49,274 nucleotides of DNA. Origin: Chitinophagales bacterium. GTDB lineage: Bacteria > Bacteroidota > Bacteroidia > Chitinophagales > BACL12. This document shows, in pieces, positions 1-7,950 of the stretch. The stretch is from the NCBI GenBank assembly GCA_014380545.1, contig JACMJP010000238.1, positions 1 to 49,274 of the forward strand, written 5' to 3'. The number at the start of each line of letters is the position of its first letter. Position 1 is the stretch's first letter. The notes under the pieces are model-generated. The model saw nothing but the letters and a program-made list of their open reading frames with translations, did not search any database and was not told the DNA's origin. The translations under genes were made by a program, and so were the position numbers.

Positions 1-357
1 ACTGATAGCATGCAAAAAACAATTGACGAAACAAACCGCAGAAGAGCAAAACAAATTAGTTACAATGCAGAACATAATATTACTCCAACAACAATAATTA
101 AATCAACTGAAGAAATATTTAAACAAACAAGTATTTTAAAAATTAAAAAAGGATATCCGCAACCATATTTCGAAAATGAGGAAATAAGTTTAGTTGCAGA
201 CCCTGTTGTCGCTTATATGAGCAAACCGCAATTAGAAAAAGCAATTGCCGCTACAAAAAAGAAAATGGTGCAGGCAGCTAAAGACATGGAGTTCTTAGAC
301 GCCGCAAAGTTGAGAGACGAGATGTATGCGTTGGAAAAGTTGTTAAAAGAAAAATAA
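1..357 (+). CDS. uvrB: UvrABC excinuclease subunit B, C-terminal fragment
   Basis: The frame is open from base 1, so the gene begins upstream of the window; only about the last 118 residues are present. UvrB is the damage-verifying helicase-like subunit of nucleotide excision repair. The fragment starts in the conserved helicase-domain end (TDSMQKTIDETNRRRAKQ), followed by the linker (YNAEHNITPTTIIK) and a C-terminal UVR domain (KPQLEKAIAATKKKM...AAKLRDEM), the segment that in other bacteria contacts UvrC. The frame ends at a TAA at 355-357. uvrA lies 2.7 kb downstream on the same strand, separated by a sulfatase gene on the opposite strand. The identification is by recognised sequence and is close to certain; the truncation is only the window edge. 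Confidence 0.95.
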   Translation, partial: TDSMQKTIDETNRRRAKQISYNAEHNITPTTIIKSTEEIFKQTSILKIKKGYPQPYFENEEISLVADPVVAYMSKPQLEKAIAATKKKMVQAAKDMEFLDAAKLRDEMYALEKLLKEK

Positions 358-371
358 ATTATAATTTATTT
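352..371. terminator. AT-only perfect palindrome over two convergent stop codons
   Basis: Bases 352-371 form a perfect 20-base palindrome (AAATAAATTATAATTTATTT). It contains both the TAA of uvrB (355-357) and the TAA of the convergent sulfatase gene (366-368 on the opposite strand). Each strand has a T-rich 3' half. It could act as a weak bidirectional terminator; the stem is A/T only, so strength is uncertain. Confidence 0.4.
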
Positions 372-2891
372 AACCACTTCAAATTGCTCTAAAAATACTG
401 CTCCCTCATTTATTACTTTAATAAAATAATTCCCTGTCGGCAGACTCAGAATATTTAATTCAAATCCATTGCCTTCATATTTAAAATGTTCGCTCAATAC
501 AATCTGACCGAACGTATTTAAAATTTGCACATCTGCGTTTGCTATAGCATAAGGTAAAACAACATTGATTTTATTATATGCAGGATTAGGATAAATTTCC
601 ATCACAACGGGACCTTCTTTAAGGGGCGGTCCTGCAATGGCTACTACCTTATTTAAGGTCACCCTGCAGGTGGGCTTATTGCCATAGTAGGCAGTGTTTT
701 TAATTAAATATGTTCCGGTAGCTGCATAGGAATGTGGTGCAGGTAAAAAGTCTTCAGATGATGCTCCGTCACCATATGCCCAGTTGGTGTTTGTGTAACT
801 TCCTGTAATACTGTAATCAATAATACTAACATCATGTCCTGAGACAGACGTATTATAAGAAATAACAGGAGCATTGGCAGGATTAAAATAATATGTCTTC
901 GTATCAAACCCTGCAAGTTTACCTGTAGCTGTATTTGTAACTTTTAAGTAAAATAGTATTTCACTTTCAGATGCATATGTTGCTGTAGGAATAGTAGCCA
1001 TATTAAAATTATAGTTCCTTCCCATAAACACATCGCTTGTAATATTATTTGTCCATTCAAATGAATAACCGGTTAGGGCAGCCCCCGTTAATAAAATACC
1101 ATTAGATGAATAAACTTTAGGTTTTAATCTCAATATGGCGGAATTATTTAACAAACAAGACACACTAGCAGTTGTAATTTGAACTTTGTTAGCTTTTTGT
1201 AAATAAAGATCTCCATCAGTTAAAAATTCTTTTAAATATTCTTTTACGGGGTCGTAATCAGGGTCGCCTGCAAGATTTTTAAATTCATAGGGATCGGTTT
1301 CCCGGTTCACTCCTATATCATATAACTCTTCCTCCAATATAGATGTAGCAGCGTTACAGGGTGATGTGCCAAGTGAGCTATTATTTGAATGATAATTAAT
1401 ATAATGAAACCTGTCGTCCCTAACTGATATCTGTGGAAAACAACTTCCTTCCTGCATATAGGTATTTTCTTTTGTGGAAATAACCGGGCGTTCCCAAACC
1501 TCTGCAGGGTTTGCCATCACAGATGTTAAACTAATTCCATCCAGATAATCAGAACCGTCAGAAAAAGTAGGATATGGTAAATCTGCCATATCACATAGTG
1601 TTGGAAATATGTCAAGAAAGCTAACGGTTTGATCACATCGTTTTGTCGCAACATTTCTCAGATCAACAATAAAAAAAGGAGCCCTTGTATCTGTTTCCCA
1701 TAAACCAGTTTTCCCCCAATGTTTTTTTTCTCCTAAGCCATAACCATGATCTCCTAAAACAACAATAATTGTATTATTATAAATTTCAGGATGGGTTTCC
1801 AATTCATCCATAAATCTGCCGAAATGATAATCAAGATATTTTATTGAAGCCAGGTATGCTATTACTGCATTTGCCCGCATACTTTCTTTAATAGCATCTT
1901 CTTTTTCTGCTGCAGTAAAGTCTGAATTAATAATTGGGTAAGGCGTAATTGTGCTTTCATAGGTGTTAAATCTTGTATTTACCTGTCCTACAAATGCCTT
2001 TGCCACAAATGGTAATGCTAAAAAATCAGCAAATTCAACTGCAGGTTGCGGAGGCATAATTATTCCATTGGAAGGAGAAGCATTAACGGGAGAATTATAA
2101 GGCAGATCTAAGGGATTTTGATAAATATCTGTCATATAATTGCTATTGAAATAATGTTCAGGAATAAACCAGGTAACATGTGGTTTTTTAATTCCTATGC
2201 CAAGAAAAAATGGTTTGCCGCAGGTAACGTCAGCACCGCTTGCCACCTGATCAATAAATTGAATAGCTGAATCTATCATAACTTTATCCATCATGTATTG
2301 CTCCATGGAGTCGGGCAAACGGCACCATTGAAAATTGCTGAGCCCTTCATTATGTTCTATGCCGTAAGAAAAAATAAAAGATGAGTCCAGATAATAAAAT
2401 GCCTTATTCCAGGACAAACTTTTTTCACAAGGATCAACCGTTGTTACATCATACTCGCTATACTCATCATATCCATGAAAAATCTTATTTAATGAGTAAG
2501 TGTAATAATTTCCTTCATCTTTAAAATAACCAGGGATGGTAAGATACTCAGAATTATTTTTTTCATCAGTAAAATTATTTGTAAATATTGCTTTAAATAA
2601 CCCATTATCATATAACTGGGTATACTTTAAATCTTTGCCCGTTAAAAAACTGGTTCTTGAAGGGGCACATTGCGGAGATGAACAATATGCATTATAAAAT
2701 GTAACGCCTTTTTGTGCAAGTTCATACAAATTCGGGGTTTCCACCTGTGGGTGCCCGTCAAAGCCCTGTACATAGTCATTTAAATCATCTATTGTAACAA
2801 ATACAATGTTGGGCTGTGTTTGAGCCGTAGTGGTACTTACCAAAATGATTGCATAAATAACCGCAGAGAATTTTCTGAGAAGTGTTTTCAT
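366..2891 (-). CDS. Secreted sulfatase with PKD domain and T9SS sorting domain
   Basis: Predicted sulfate-ester hydrolase of the formylglycine sulfatase family (S1, iduronate-2-sulfatase/choline-sulfatase-like), 841 aa. A signal peptide covers residues 1-24 (hydrophobic core, then TTTAQ). The metal-binding Asp pair lies in FVTIDDLNDY (about 35-36). The catalytic signature CAPSRTSFLTG starts at Cys75, the residue converted to formylglycine in this family. VVLGDHGYGLGEKKHWGK is the conserved DHG/K motif. After the catalytic domain comes a PKD-like domain (about 690-755, with WAYGDGASSEDF) and a type A T9SS sorting domain from about 763 (EIYPNPAYNKINVVLP to the end). It should therefore be exported and surface-attached or released. 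It lies opposite in strand to uvrB and uvrA. The natural substrate cannot be read from the sequence; no SusCD or polysaccharide-utilisation genes are adjacent. Confidence 0.9.
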   Translation of the reverse strand: MKTLLRKFSAVIYAIILVSTTTAQTQPNIVFVTIDDLNDYVQGFDGHPQVETPNLYELAQKGVTFYNAYCSSPQCAPSRTSFLTGKDLKYTQLYDNGLFKAIFTNNFTDEKNNSEYLTIPGYFKDEGNYYTYSLNKIFHGYDEYSEYDVTTVDPCEKSLSWNKAFYYLDSSFIFSYGIEHNEGLSNFQWCRLPDSMEQYMMDKVMIDSAIQFIDQVASGADVTCGKPFFLGIGIKKPHVTWFIPEHYFNSNYMTDIYQNPLDLPYNSPVNASPSNGIIMPPQPAVEFADFLALPFVAKAFVGQVNTRFNTYESTITPYPIINSDFTAAEKEDAIKESMRANAVIAYLASIKYLDYHFGRFMDELETHPEIYNNTIIVVLGDHGYGLGEKKHWGKTGLWETDTRAPFFIVDLRNVATKRCDQTVSFLDIFPTLCDMADLPYPTFSDGSDYLDGISLTSVMANPAEVWERPVISTKENTYMQEGSCFPQISVRDDRFHYINYHSNNSSLGTSPCNAATSILEEELYDIGVNRETDPYEFKNLAGDPDYDPVKEYLKEFLTDGDLYLQKANKVQITTASVSCLLNNSAILRLKPKVYSSNGILLTGAALTGYSFEWTNNITSDVFMGRNYNFNMATIPTATYASESEILFYLKVTNTATGKLAGFDTKTYYFNPANAPVISYNTSVSGHDVSIIDYSITGSYTNTNWAYGDGASSEDFLPAPHSYAATGTYLIKNTAYYGNKPTCRVTLNKVVAIAGPPLKEGPVVMEIYPNPAYNKINVVLPYAIANADVQILNTFGQIVLSEHFKYEGNGFELNILSLPTGNYFIKVINEGAVFLEQFEVVK

Positions 2892-2987
2892 AATAATTGA
2901 TTTGGATTATAAAGATTATAAAAATATATTGAAAATACTAATTATTTATATTTTTAACTGTTGCTTTTTCTTCGCTTTATAAATCAG

Positions 2988-2995
2988 TACCTTTG
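2988..2995 (+). promoter_or_regulatory. Probable Bacteroidota promoter -7 element of uvrA
   Basis: TACCTTTG matches the Bacteroidota -7 consensus TAnnTTTG and lies 35 bases before the uvrA start. A clear -33 TTTG at normal spacing is not seen (a TTG at 2961 is slightly too far). Identical octamers precede the genes at 42702 (minus strand) and 47035. Confidence 0.5.
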
Positions 2996-3030
2996 CGCAC
3001 ATTTTAAAATCATTTTTTGAGGAATTATTT

Positions 3031-5931
3031 GTGAGTCACAAGAGTATTAAGAATATAACAGAAATACCGGCAATTGCGGAATATGATATCCCTTTTCTTG
3101 AAGTAACAGGCGCCCGGGTTCATAACCTGAAAAATATTGATGTAAGAATTCCGAGAAACAGCCTGGTTGTAATTACGGGTGTGAGTGGCAGTGGGAAAAG
3201 CTCACTGGCATTTGATACCATTTATGCTGAAGGTCAAAGAAGATATATGGAAAGTTTTTCCAGCTATGCACGGCAATTTATCGGAACAATGGAGCGCCCT
3301 GATGTGGATGACATAAAAGGTTTATCGCCGGTAATTTCCATTGAACAAAAAACAACTAATAAAAATCCGAGATCAACTGTCGGCACAATTACAGAGATAT
3401 ATGATTTTATGCGTTTATTATTTGCACGGGCAAGTGATGCATATAGTTATGTTACAGGAGAAAAAATGATCCGTTTTAGCGAGGAACAAATTATTCAAAG
3501 TATCATTCAAAAATTTACAGGAAAAAGAATTGTTTTGTTAGCACCTGTTGTGCGGGGAAGAAAAGGCCATTACCGTGAATTATTTGAGCACATAAGAAAA
3601 CAGGGTTTCGTGAAAGTACGCATTGATGGTGAAATAAAAGATGTATTACCGAAAATGCAGGTGGACAGATACAAAGTGCATGATATTGAAATTGTAATTG
3701 ACCGTTTTAAAGTTGATACTGATGATACATACAGAATTTCCCAGAGTGTTGCCCAGGCATTAAAAACAGGAAAGAGTTTTATTATGGTAATGGATGCAGA
3801 TAAAAATACTGTGTTTAATTACAGCAAAAAATTGATGTGCCTTACTTCAGGCATTTCTTATGAAGAACCATCACCAAATACATTTTCATTTAATTCACCT
3901 TACGGCGCATGTACAAAGTGTAAGGGCCTGGGTGTAGTACATGATGTTGCCTATAAGCGCATGATACCCGATGAAAATAAAACAATTAATAACGGGGGGA
4001 TTTTACCACTCGGTGAATACAGGGAGAATACATTATTTCATGAAGCAAAAAAAATTGCATCAAAATATAAATTTACTTTATCCGCACCAATTAAAACAAT
4101 TCCGCAAAAAGGATTAAATGCAATTTTATATGGTAATGAGACCGGGAACGGAGAAATGAATGATGATGAAATCACTATGAGCAATATTGATCGCTGGTAC
4201 ACATTAGAACATGGGGGTGTTACAGCGTTAATAAAAAGATGTTTCAATGATTCAGTTTCAGAAAATATGCGCAGGTGGGCAGAGGAATTTATGGAGCAAA
4301 CTGTTTGTGATGACTGCAAAGGAACAAGATTAAAAAAAGAATCACTCTATTTTAAAGTTGCTGAAAAAAATATTTCAGAATTAGTGCAGATGGATATTAA
4401 AGATCTTCAAATCTGGTTTGAAGATGTTGAGAAAAAGATGAGCGATAAAAATAAAACTATAGCAAAAGATATTTTAAAGGAGATACGCTCAAGAATAAGT
4501 TTTATAACAAATGTTGGATTAGAATATTTATCACTTGATCGCCCAACTAGAACATTAAGCGGAGGAGAAAGCCAGCGCATTCGTCTTGCAACACAAATTG
4601 GATCGCAGTTAGTGGGTATTACTTATATTTTGGATGAGCCAAGTATTGGATTGCATCAACGGGACAATCACCGGTTAATTGAAGCATTAAAAAAATTACG
4701 GGATACAGGAAATACAATTCTTGTTGTGGAGCATGATAAGGAGATGATGCTTGCGGCAGATCATATAATTGATCTTGGTCCGGGTGCGGGCACACACGGT
4801 GGAAAAATAGTTGCAGAAGGTACACCTGAAAATTTTATGCTGCAACATTCTCTTACTTCAGAATATTTACATCAGGAAAAGAATATTACTGTTCCTAAAG
4901 GAAGAAGAAAAGGAAATAATAAAGAAATTATTTTACAGGGCGCAACAGGAAATAATTTAAAGAACCTTACTGTTCATTTTCCACTCGGTACATTAATTTG
5001 TGTTACAGGAGTTTCCGGAAGCGGTAAATCTACTTTAATTGACAGCACTTTATATCCCCTCATGCAAAATCATTTTTACGACAGCTTGAAAAAACCTTTA
5101 CCTTATAAAAAAATTACGGGACTAGAACATATAGATAAAGTAATTGAGATTGATCAATCCCCAATAGGTAGGACGCCAAGATCAAACCCTGTTACATATA
5201 TTGAAGTATTTTCGGAAATTCGGAATTTATTTTCAATTGTACCGGAATCAAAAATAAGGGGATATAAGCCCGGAAGATTTTCTTTTAATGTAAGAGGAGG
5301 CAGATGCGAAACCTGCGAAGGAGGTGGTATGAAAGTAATTGAAATGAATTTTTTACCGGATGTATATGTGGAATGCGAAACATGCAGAGGAAAAAGATAT
5401 AACCGTGAAACACTTGAAATTTATTATAAAGGAAAAAACATTGCAGATGTTTTAAATATGACTGTTGATCAGGCAACAGAATATTTTGAAAATCATCCAA
5501 GAATATTCAGAAAAATAAAAACCCTGCAGGAAGTTGGATTAGGTTATTTGCGATTGGGACAGCAATCCACAACACTTAGCGGTGGTGAAGCACAAAGAGT
5601 AAAACTTGCAGAAGAACTCAGCAAAAAAGATACAGGCAATACATTTTATATTCTTGATGAACCTACCACCGGTTTACATTTTGAAGATATAAAAGTATTA
5701 ATGGATGTAGTACACAAATTAGTGGAGAAAGGAAATACAGTTTTAATAATAGAACATAATCTTGATGTAATAAAACTTGCAGACTATATCATTGACCTTG
5801 GACCTGAAGGAGGAAAAGGCGGGGGGTATATTATTGTGGAAGGTACACCAGAGGAAATTGCAATCAATGAAACCAGTTTTACAGGGGAATACTTAAAAGA
5901 AGAATTGAAATTAACTGAAGATAATTACTGA
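3031..5931 (+). CDS. uvrA: UvrABC excinuclease subunit A
   Basis: DNA-damage-scanning ATPase of nucleotide excision repair, 966 aa and full length for the family. It has two ABC ATPase modules: Walker A GVSGSGKS at 50-57 and again at about 660-667; ABC signatures LSGGESQRIRLA and LSGGEAQRVKLA; Walker B YILDEPSIGLH and YILDEPTTGLH. The zinc-binding Cys pairs CTKC, CDDC and CETC...CETC are all present, the last two around residue 759-785. The start is GTG at 3031, preceded by GAGGAATTATTT and the promoter element at 2988. The protein begins directly before the conserved segment LEVTGARVHNLKNIDV. Nothing appears missing. It is unusual only in being separated from uvrB by an opposite-strand sulfatase. 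Confidence 0.97.
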   Translation: MSHKSIKNITEIPAIAEYDIPFLEVTGARVHNLKNIDVRIPRNSLVVITGVSGSGKSSLAFDTIYAEGQRRYMESFSSYARQFIGTMERPDVDDIKGLSPVISIEQKTTNKNPRSTVGTITEIYDFMRLLFARASDAYSYVTGEKMIRFSEEQIIQSIIQKFTGKRIVLLAPVVRGRKGHYRELFEHIRKQGFVKVRIDGEIKDVLPKMQVDRYKVHDIEIVIDRFKVDTDDTYRISQSVAQALKTGKSFIMVMDADKNTVFNYSKKLMCLTSGISYEEPSPNTFSFNSPYGACTKCKGLGVVHDVAYKRMIPDENKTINNGGILPLGEYRENTLFHEAKKIASKYKFTLSAPIKTIPQKGLNAILYGNETGNGEMNDDEITMSNIDRWYTLEHGGVTALIKRCFNDSVSENMRRWAEEFMEQTVCDDCKGTRLKKESLYFKVAEKNISELVQMDIKDLQIWFEDVEKKMSDKNKTIAKDILKEIRSRISFITNVGLEYLSLDRPTRTLSGGESQRIRLATQIGSQLVGITYILDEPSIGLHQRDNHRLIEALKKLRDTGNTILVVEHDKEMMLAADHIIDLGPGAGTHGGKIVAEGTPENFMLQHSLTSEYLHQEKNITVPKGRRKGNNKEIILQGATGNNLKNLTVHFPLGTLICVTGVSGSGKSTLIDSTLYPLMQNHFYDSLKKPLPYKKITGLEHIDKVIEIDQSPIGRTPRSNPVTYIEVFSEIRNLFSIVPESKIRGYKPGRFSFNVRGGRCETCEGGGMKVIEMNFLPDVYVECETCRGKRYNRETLEIYYKGKNIADVLNMTVDQATEYFENHPRIFRKIKTLQEVGLGYLRLGQQSTTLSGGEAQRVKLAEELSKKDTGNTFYILDEPTTGLHFEDIKVLMDVVHKLVEKGNTVLIIEHNLDVIKLADYIIDLGPEGGKGGGYIIVEGTPEEIAINETSFTGEYLKEELKLTEDNY

Positions 5932-5938
5932 AGTAATT
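5923..5938 (+). terminator. Small hairpin over the uvrA stop codon
   Basis: AATTAC and GTAATT form a 6-bp stem around the loop TGAA, which contains the TGA stop codon of uvrA (5929-5931). There is no T-run after it, so termination is doubtful. Listed because the same arrangement (a stop codon inside a palindrome) occurs at two other gene ends in the window. Confidence 0.2.
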
Positions 5939-6073
5939 TACATTCAAAATACCATTTCTTATTAGTTAAACAATATAAAATTAGTTTTTAAGGGTCAATT
6001 ATTTATATGAATTTTAATAATTAGCGCTGATGTTTCTTTATAGGTTTAAGCCTTTACTTTTAGAAATAGTATA

Positions 6074-6859
6074 TCAAGACCTTCTTGCCGTCACAAACAA
6101 ATTATTATTTTTGAAAGAAGCCGGAAAAAAATTTAAAATAAAATTTTGTAGTGTTGCCCATGATGAGGTTCTAAATGTTTGTTGATCTCCCAGTAGTTTA
6201 TGGTATGCATTTAAATCTGCAATTGAGGGCTGCGTATCTCTAATAGTTTGTAATAATATTTGATTAAAATTAAAGTGTTTAACAGCAATGAGTAGTTCCT
6301 GCATCGTAAATTCTCTCTGATGATTTCTGAAATTATCAGATGCTTTCAAATATTTCATGATATAGGTCGGGTGTCCTGTTTTCCTGGATACAAATTTCTT
6401 CCACATATCAAATCGCATTACATTAGGAGTGGAAATAAATAATGTTCCGCCGGGTTTGATAAGGCGATGTATTTCTTCCATAAGGGGTTTTATAACTGCA
6501 AGATGTTCAATAACGTCAATCATCAATATGTGATCATATTGTATTTGCAGATCTAATTTGGTTTGATAATTTTTTTCCATCCCAAGTAATTTTGTAATAT
6601 GTAATTCATCTTCACCGGCGTATGGTTCATAGCCTGTAACAATATAACCTAATTCAGTTAGAATATTTACAACAAATGGAAAACCACATCCATAATCAAG
6701 CACTGTATCATGTTGTTTAACGCCTGATGAAGAGATAAACAATTCAGCGCTTGTTTTGTATCGTTTCCAATTTTTAAAAAACATAGCTGCATATAAAGGT
6801 GAATCAAACTTGATTTTTTCGTAAATAGATAGCTTTAACTCATCGGTAACAACAGTCAT
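6074..6859 (-). CDS. Class I SAM-dependent methyltransferase
   Basis: Predicted 261-aa methyltransferase with a Rossmann-type SAM-binding fold. Motif I is VLDYGCGFPF near residue 54-63, followed by the acidic residue in GYEPY. DHILMIDVIEHL is the motif II/III region and GGTLFISTPN the post-motif strand, as in the UbiE/Methyltransf_23 type. No signal peptide or membrane segment is visible. The substrate is not determinable. Its position between uvrA and the polysaccharide locus, and divergent from an FkbM-type methyltransferase, makes glycan or lipid modification plausible but unproven. It converges on uvrA across about 140 bases that hold no gene. Confidence 0.8.
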   Translation of the reverse strand: MTVVTDELKLSIYEKIKFDSPLYAAMFFKNWKRYKTSAELFISSSGVKQHDTVLDYGCGFPFVVNILTELGYIVTGYEPYAGEDELHITKLLGMEKNYQTKLDLQIQYDHILMIDVIEHLAVIKPLMEEIHRLIKPGGTLFISTPNVMRFDMWKKFVSRKTGHPTYIMKYLKASDNFRNHQREFTMQELLIAVKHFNFNQILLQTIRDTQPSIADLNAYHKLLGDQQTFRTSSWATLQNFILNFFPASFKNNNLFVTARRS

Positions 6860-6900
6860 ATCTCTTTTATTTAATTAATTATAAGCGGTAATTCGTTTTC

Positions 6901-6937
6901 ACATGTAAAACTACATGTTTAACCCAAATTTGGTTAA
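6901..6937. promoter_or_regulatory. Palindromic region between divergent methyltransferase genes
   Basis: The 161-base gap between the two divergent methyltransferase genes contains a direct repeat of the self-complementary ACATGT (6901-6906 and 6913-6918). This is followed at once by a 19-base interrupted dyad: TTAACC (6919-6924), C, AAATTT (6926-6931), GGTTAA (6932-6937). This looks like an operator shared by two divergent promoters, but no regulator is encoded nearby. Confidence 0.35.
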
Positions 6938-7020
6938 CAGAATAAATGCACCTAAAATTGATCATGAATTCAATAAACTCATAATTATTTCCAATAACAA
7001 AGAAGTAATTTCACACTCTG

Positions 7021-7749
7021 ATGATAACCGTAATCAAAAATATATTAAAAAGCTTAGGAGTTAATAAACTGAGAAAAAGCTTCCGTTTAAAATATGTGAA
7101 GTTCACCCGTGAACGTAAGAATTTTAGAGTGAACAAGCATATAAAATGGTTCGGCGAACTATGGTGTGGTTTTTTTGTTGATACCCGGTTGATTGACAGG
7201 AATACGGTCGTACTATCATTTGGCGTCGGTACTGACATCACCTTCGATTTGGGGTTATATAACAAAGGTGTAAGAAATATTTATTTATTCGATCCCTCAT
7301 CTATATCAAAAAAATATATTCAAAAAATCAAGTTGCCGGCCTCATTTTCATTTTATGCATTTGGTCTATCCGATGAGGATAAAACAGTTTCGTTCTTTAT
7401 GCCTAAAGATGAAAACAAAGTATCAGGAAGCTCATATCAACATCAACATCTGGATGAGCATCAACCTGTAAAAGTGGAAATGAAAAAACTATCTACTACT
7501 ATGAATATGCTCAACATTTCGCATATCGACATCTTAAAAATAGATATTGAAGGCAGTGAGTTTGATGTGATAAAAAATATGATGGAAGAAAAAATATACC
7601 CCATGCAAATATGTGTTGAATACCATTCCAGATATTTTGAAGACGGGCAACAAAAATTGAAAGACTCAATTAATCTTCTACTGTCTCATCAATATGAATT
7701 ATGTGCTCAGACGAACGGTGAGGAGTATTTGTTTTGTTATAAAAACTAA
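7021..7749 (+). CDS. FkbM family methyltransferase
   Basis: 242-aa protein of the FkbM family of SAM-dependent O-methyltransferases, which in known cases methylate sugar or polyketide hydroxyls. The first half of the domain is seen in VVLSFGVGTDITFDLGLYNKG with the following acidic strand YLFDPS. The diagnostic motif HIDILKIDIEGSEFDVI lies near residues 168-184, followed by QICVEYHSRYF. The ATG at 7021 gives the usual family length. It is the only gene between uvrA and 45 kb on the + strand, adjacent to the 3' end of the polysaccharide operon and facing it tail to tail. A role in methylating that polysaccharide is an inference from location. The roughly 200 bases between its end and wzc hold no recognisable gene. 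Confidence 0.85.
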   Translation: MITVIKNILKSLGVNKLRKSFRLKYVKFTRERKNFRVNKHIKWFGELWCGFFVDTRLIDRNTVVLSFGVGTDITFDLGLYNKGVRNIYLFDPSSISKKYIQKIKLPASFSFYAFGLSDEDKTVSFFMPKDENKVSGSSYQHQHLDEHQPVKVEMKKLSTTMNMLNISHIDILKIDIEGSEFDVIKNMMEEKIYPMQICVEYHSRYFEDGQQKLKDSINLLLSHQYELCAQTNGEEYLFCYKN

Positions 7750-7950
7750 TTTTCCTGTTATGATATAAGTATCCTCCATTCTTATTGTTCTTGGTTCTAA
7801 AAACCATATCTCAATCGGGCGTTTTTTTAATTAATTTCTCCTTAGATAGGAAAAGAAGTATTAAAAGGTGCGGGGGAATTATTGAAACATGTGCACGGGA
7901 AGAAATTGAGCTCAATAAAAATAAGCTTTAGTTATTATTTAAAACCAGAA

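Noticed and set aside
7750..7950. Possible gene remnant between the FkbM gene and wzc
   Set aside because: Short stop-free stretches of about 30 codons exist in two frames, but none has a start and a recognisable motif, and they do not agree with each other.
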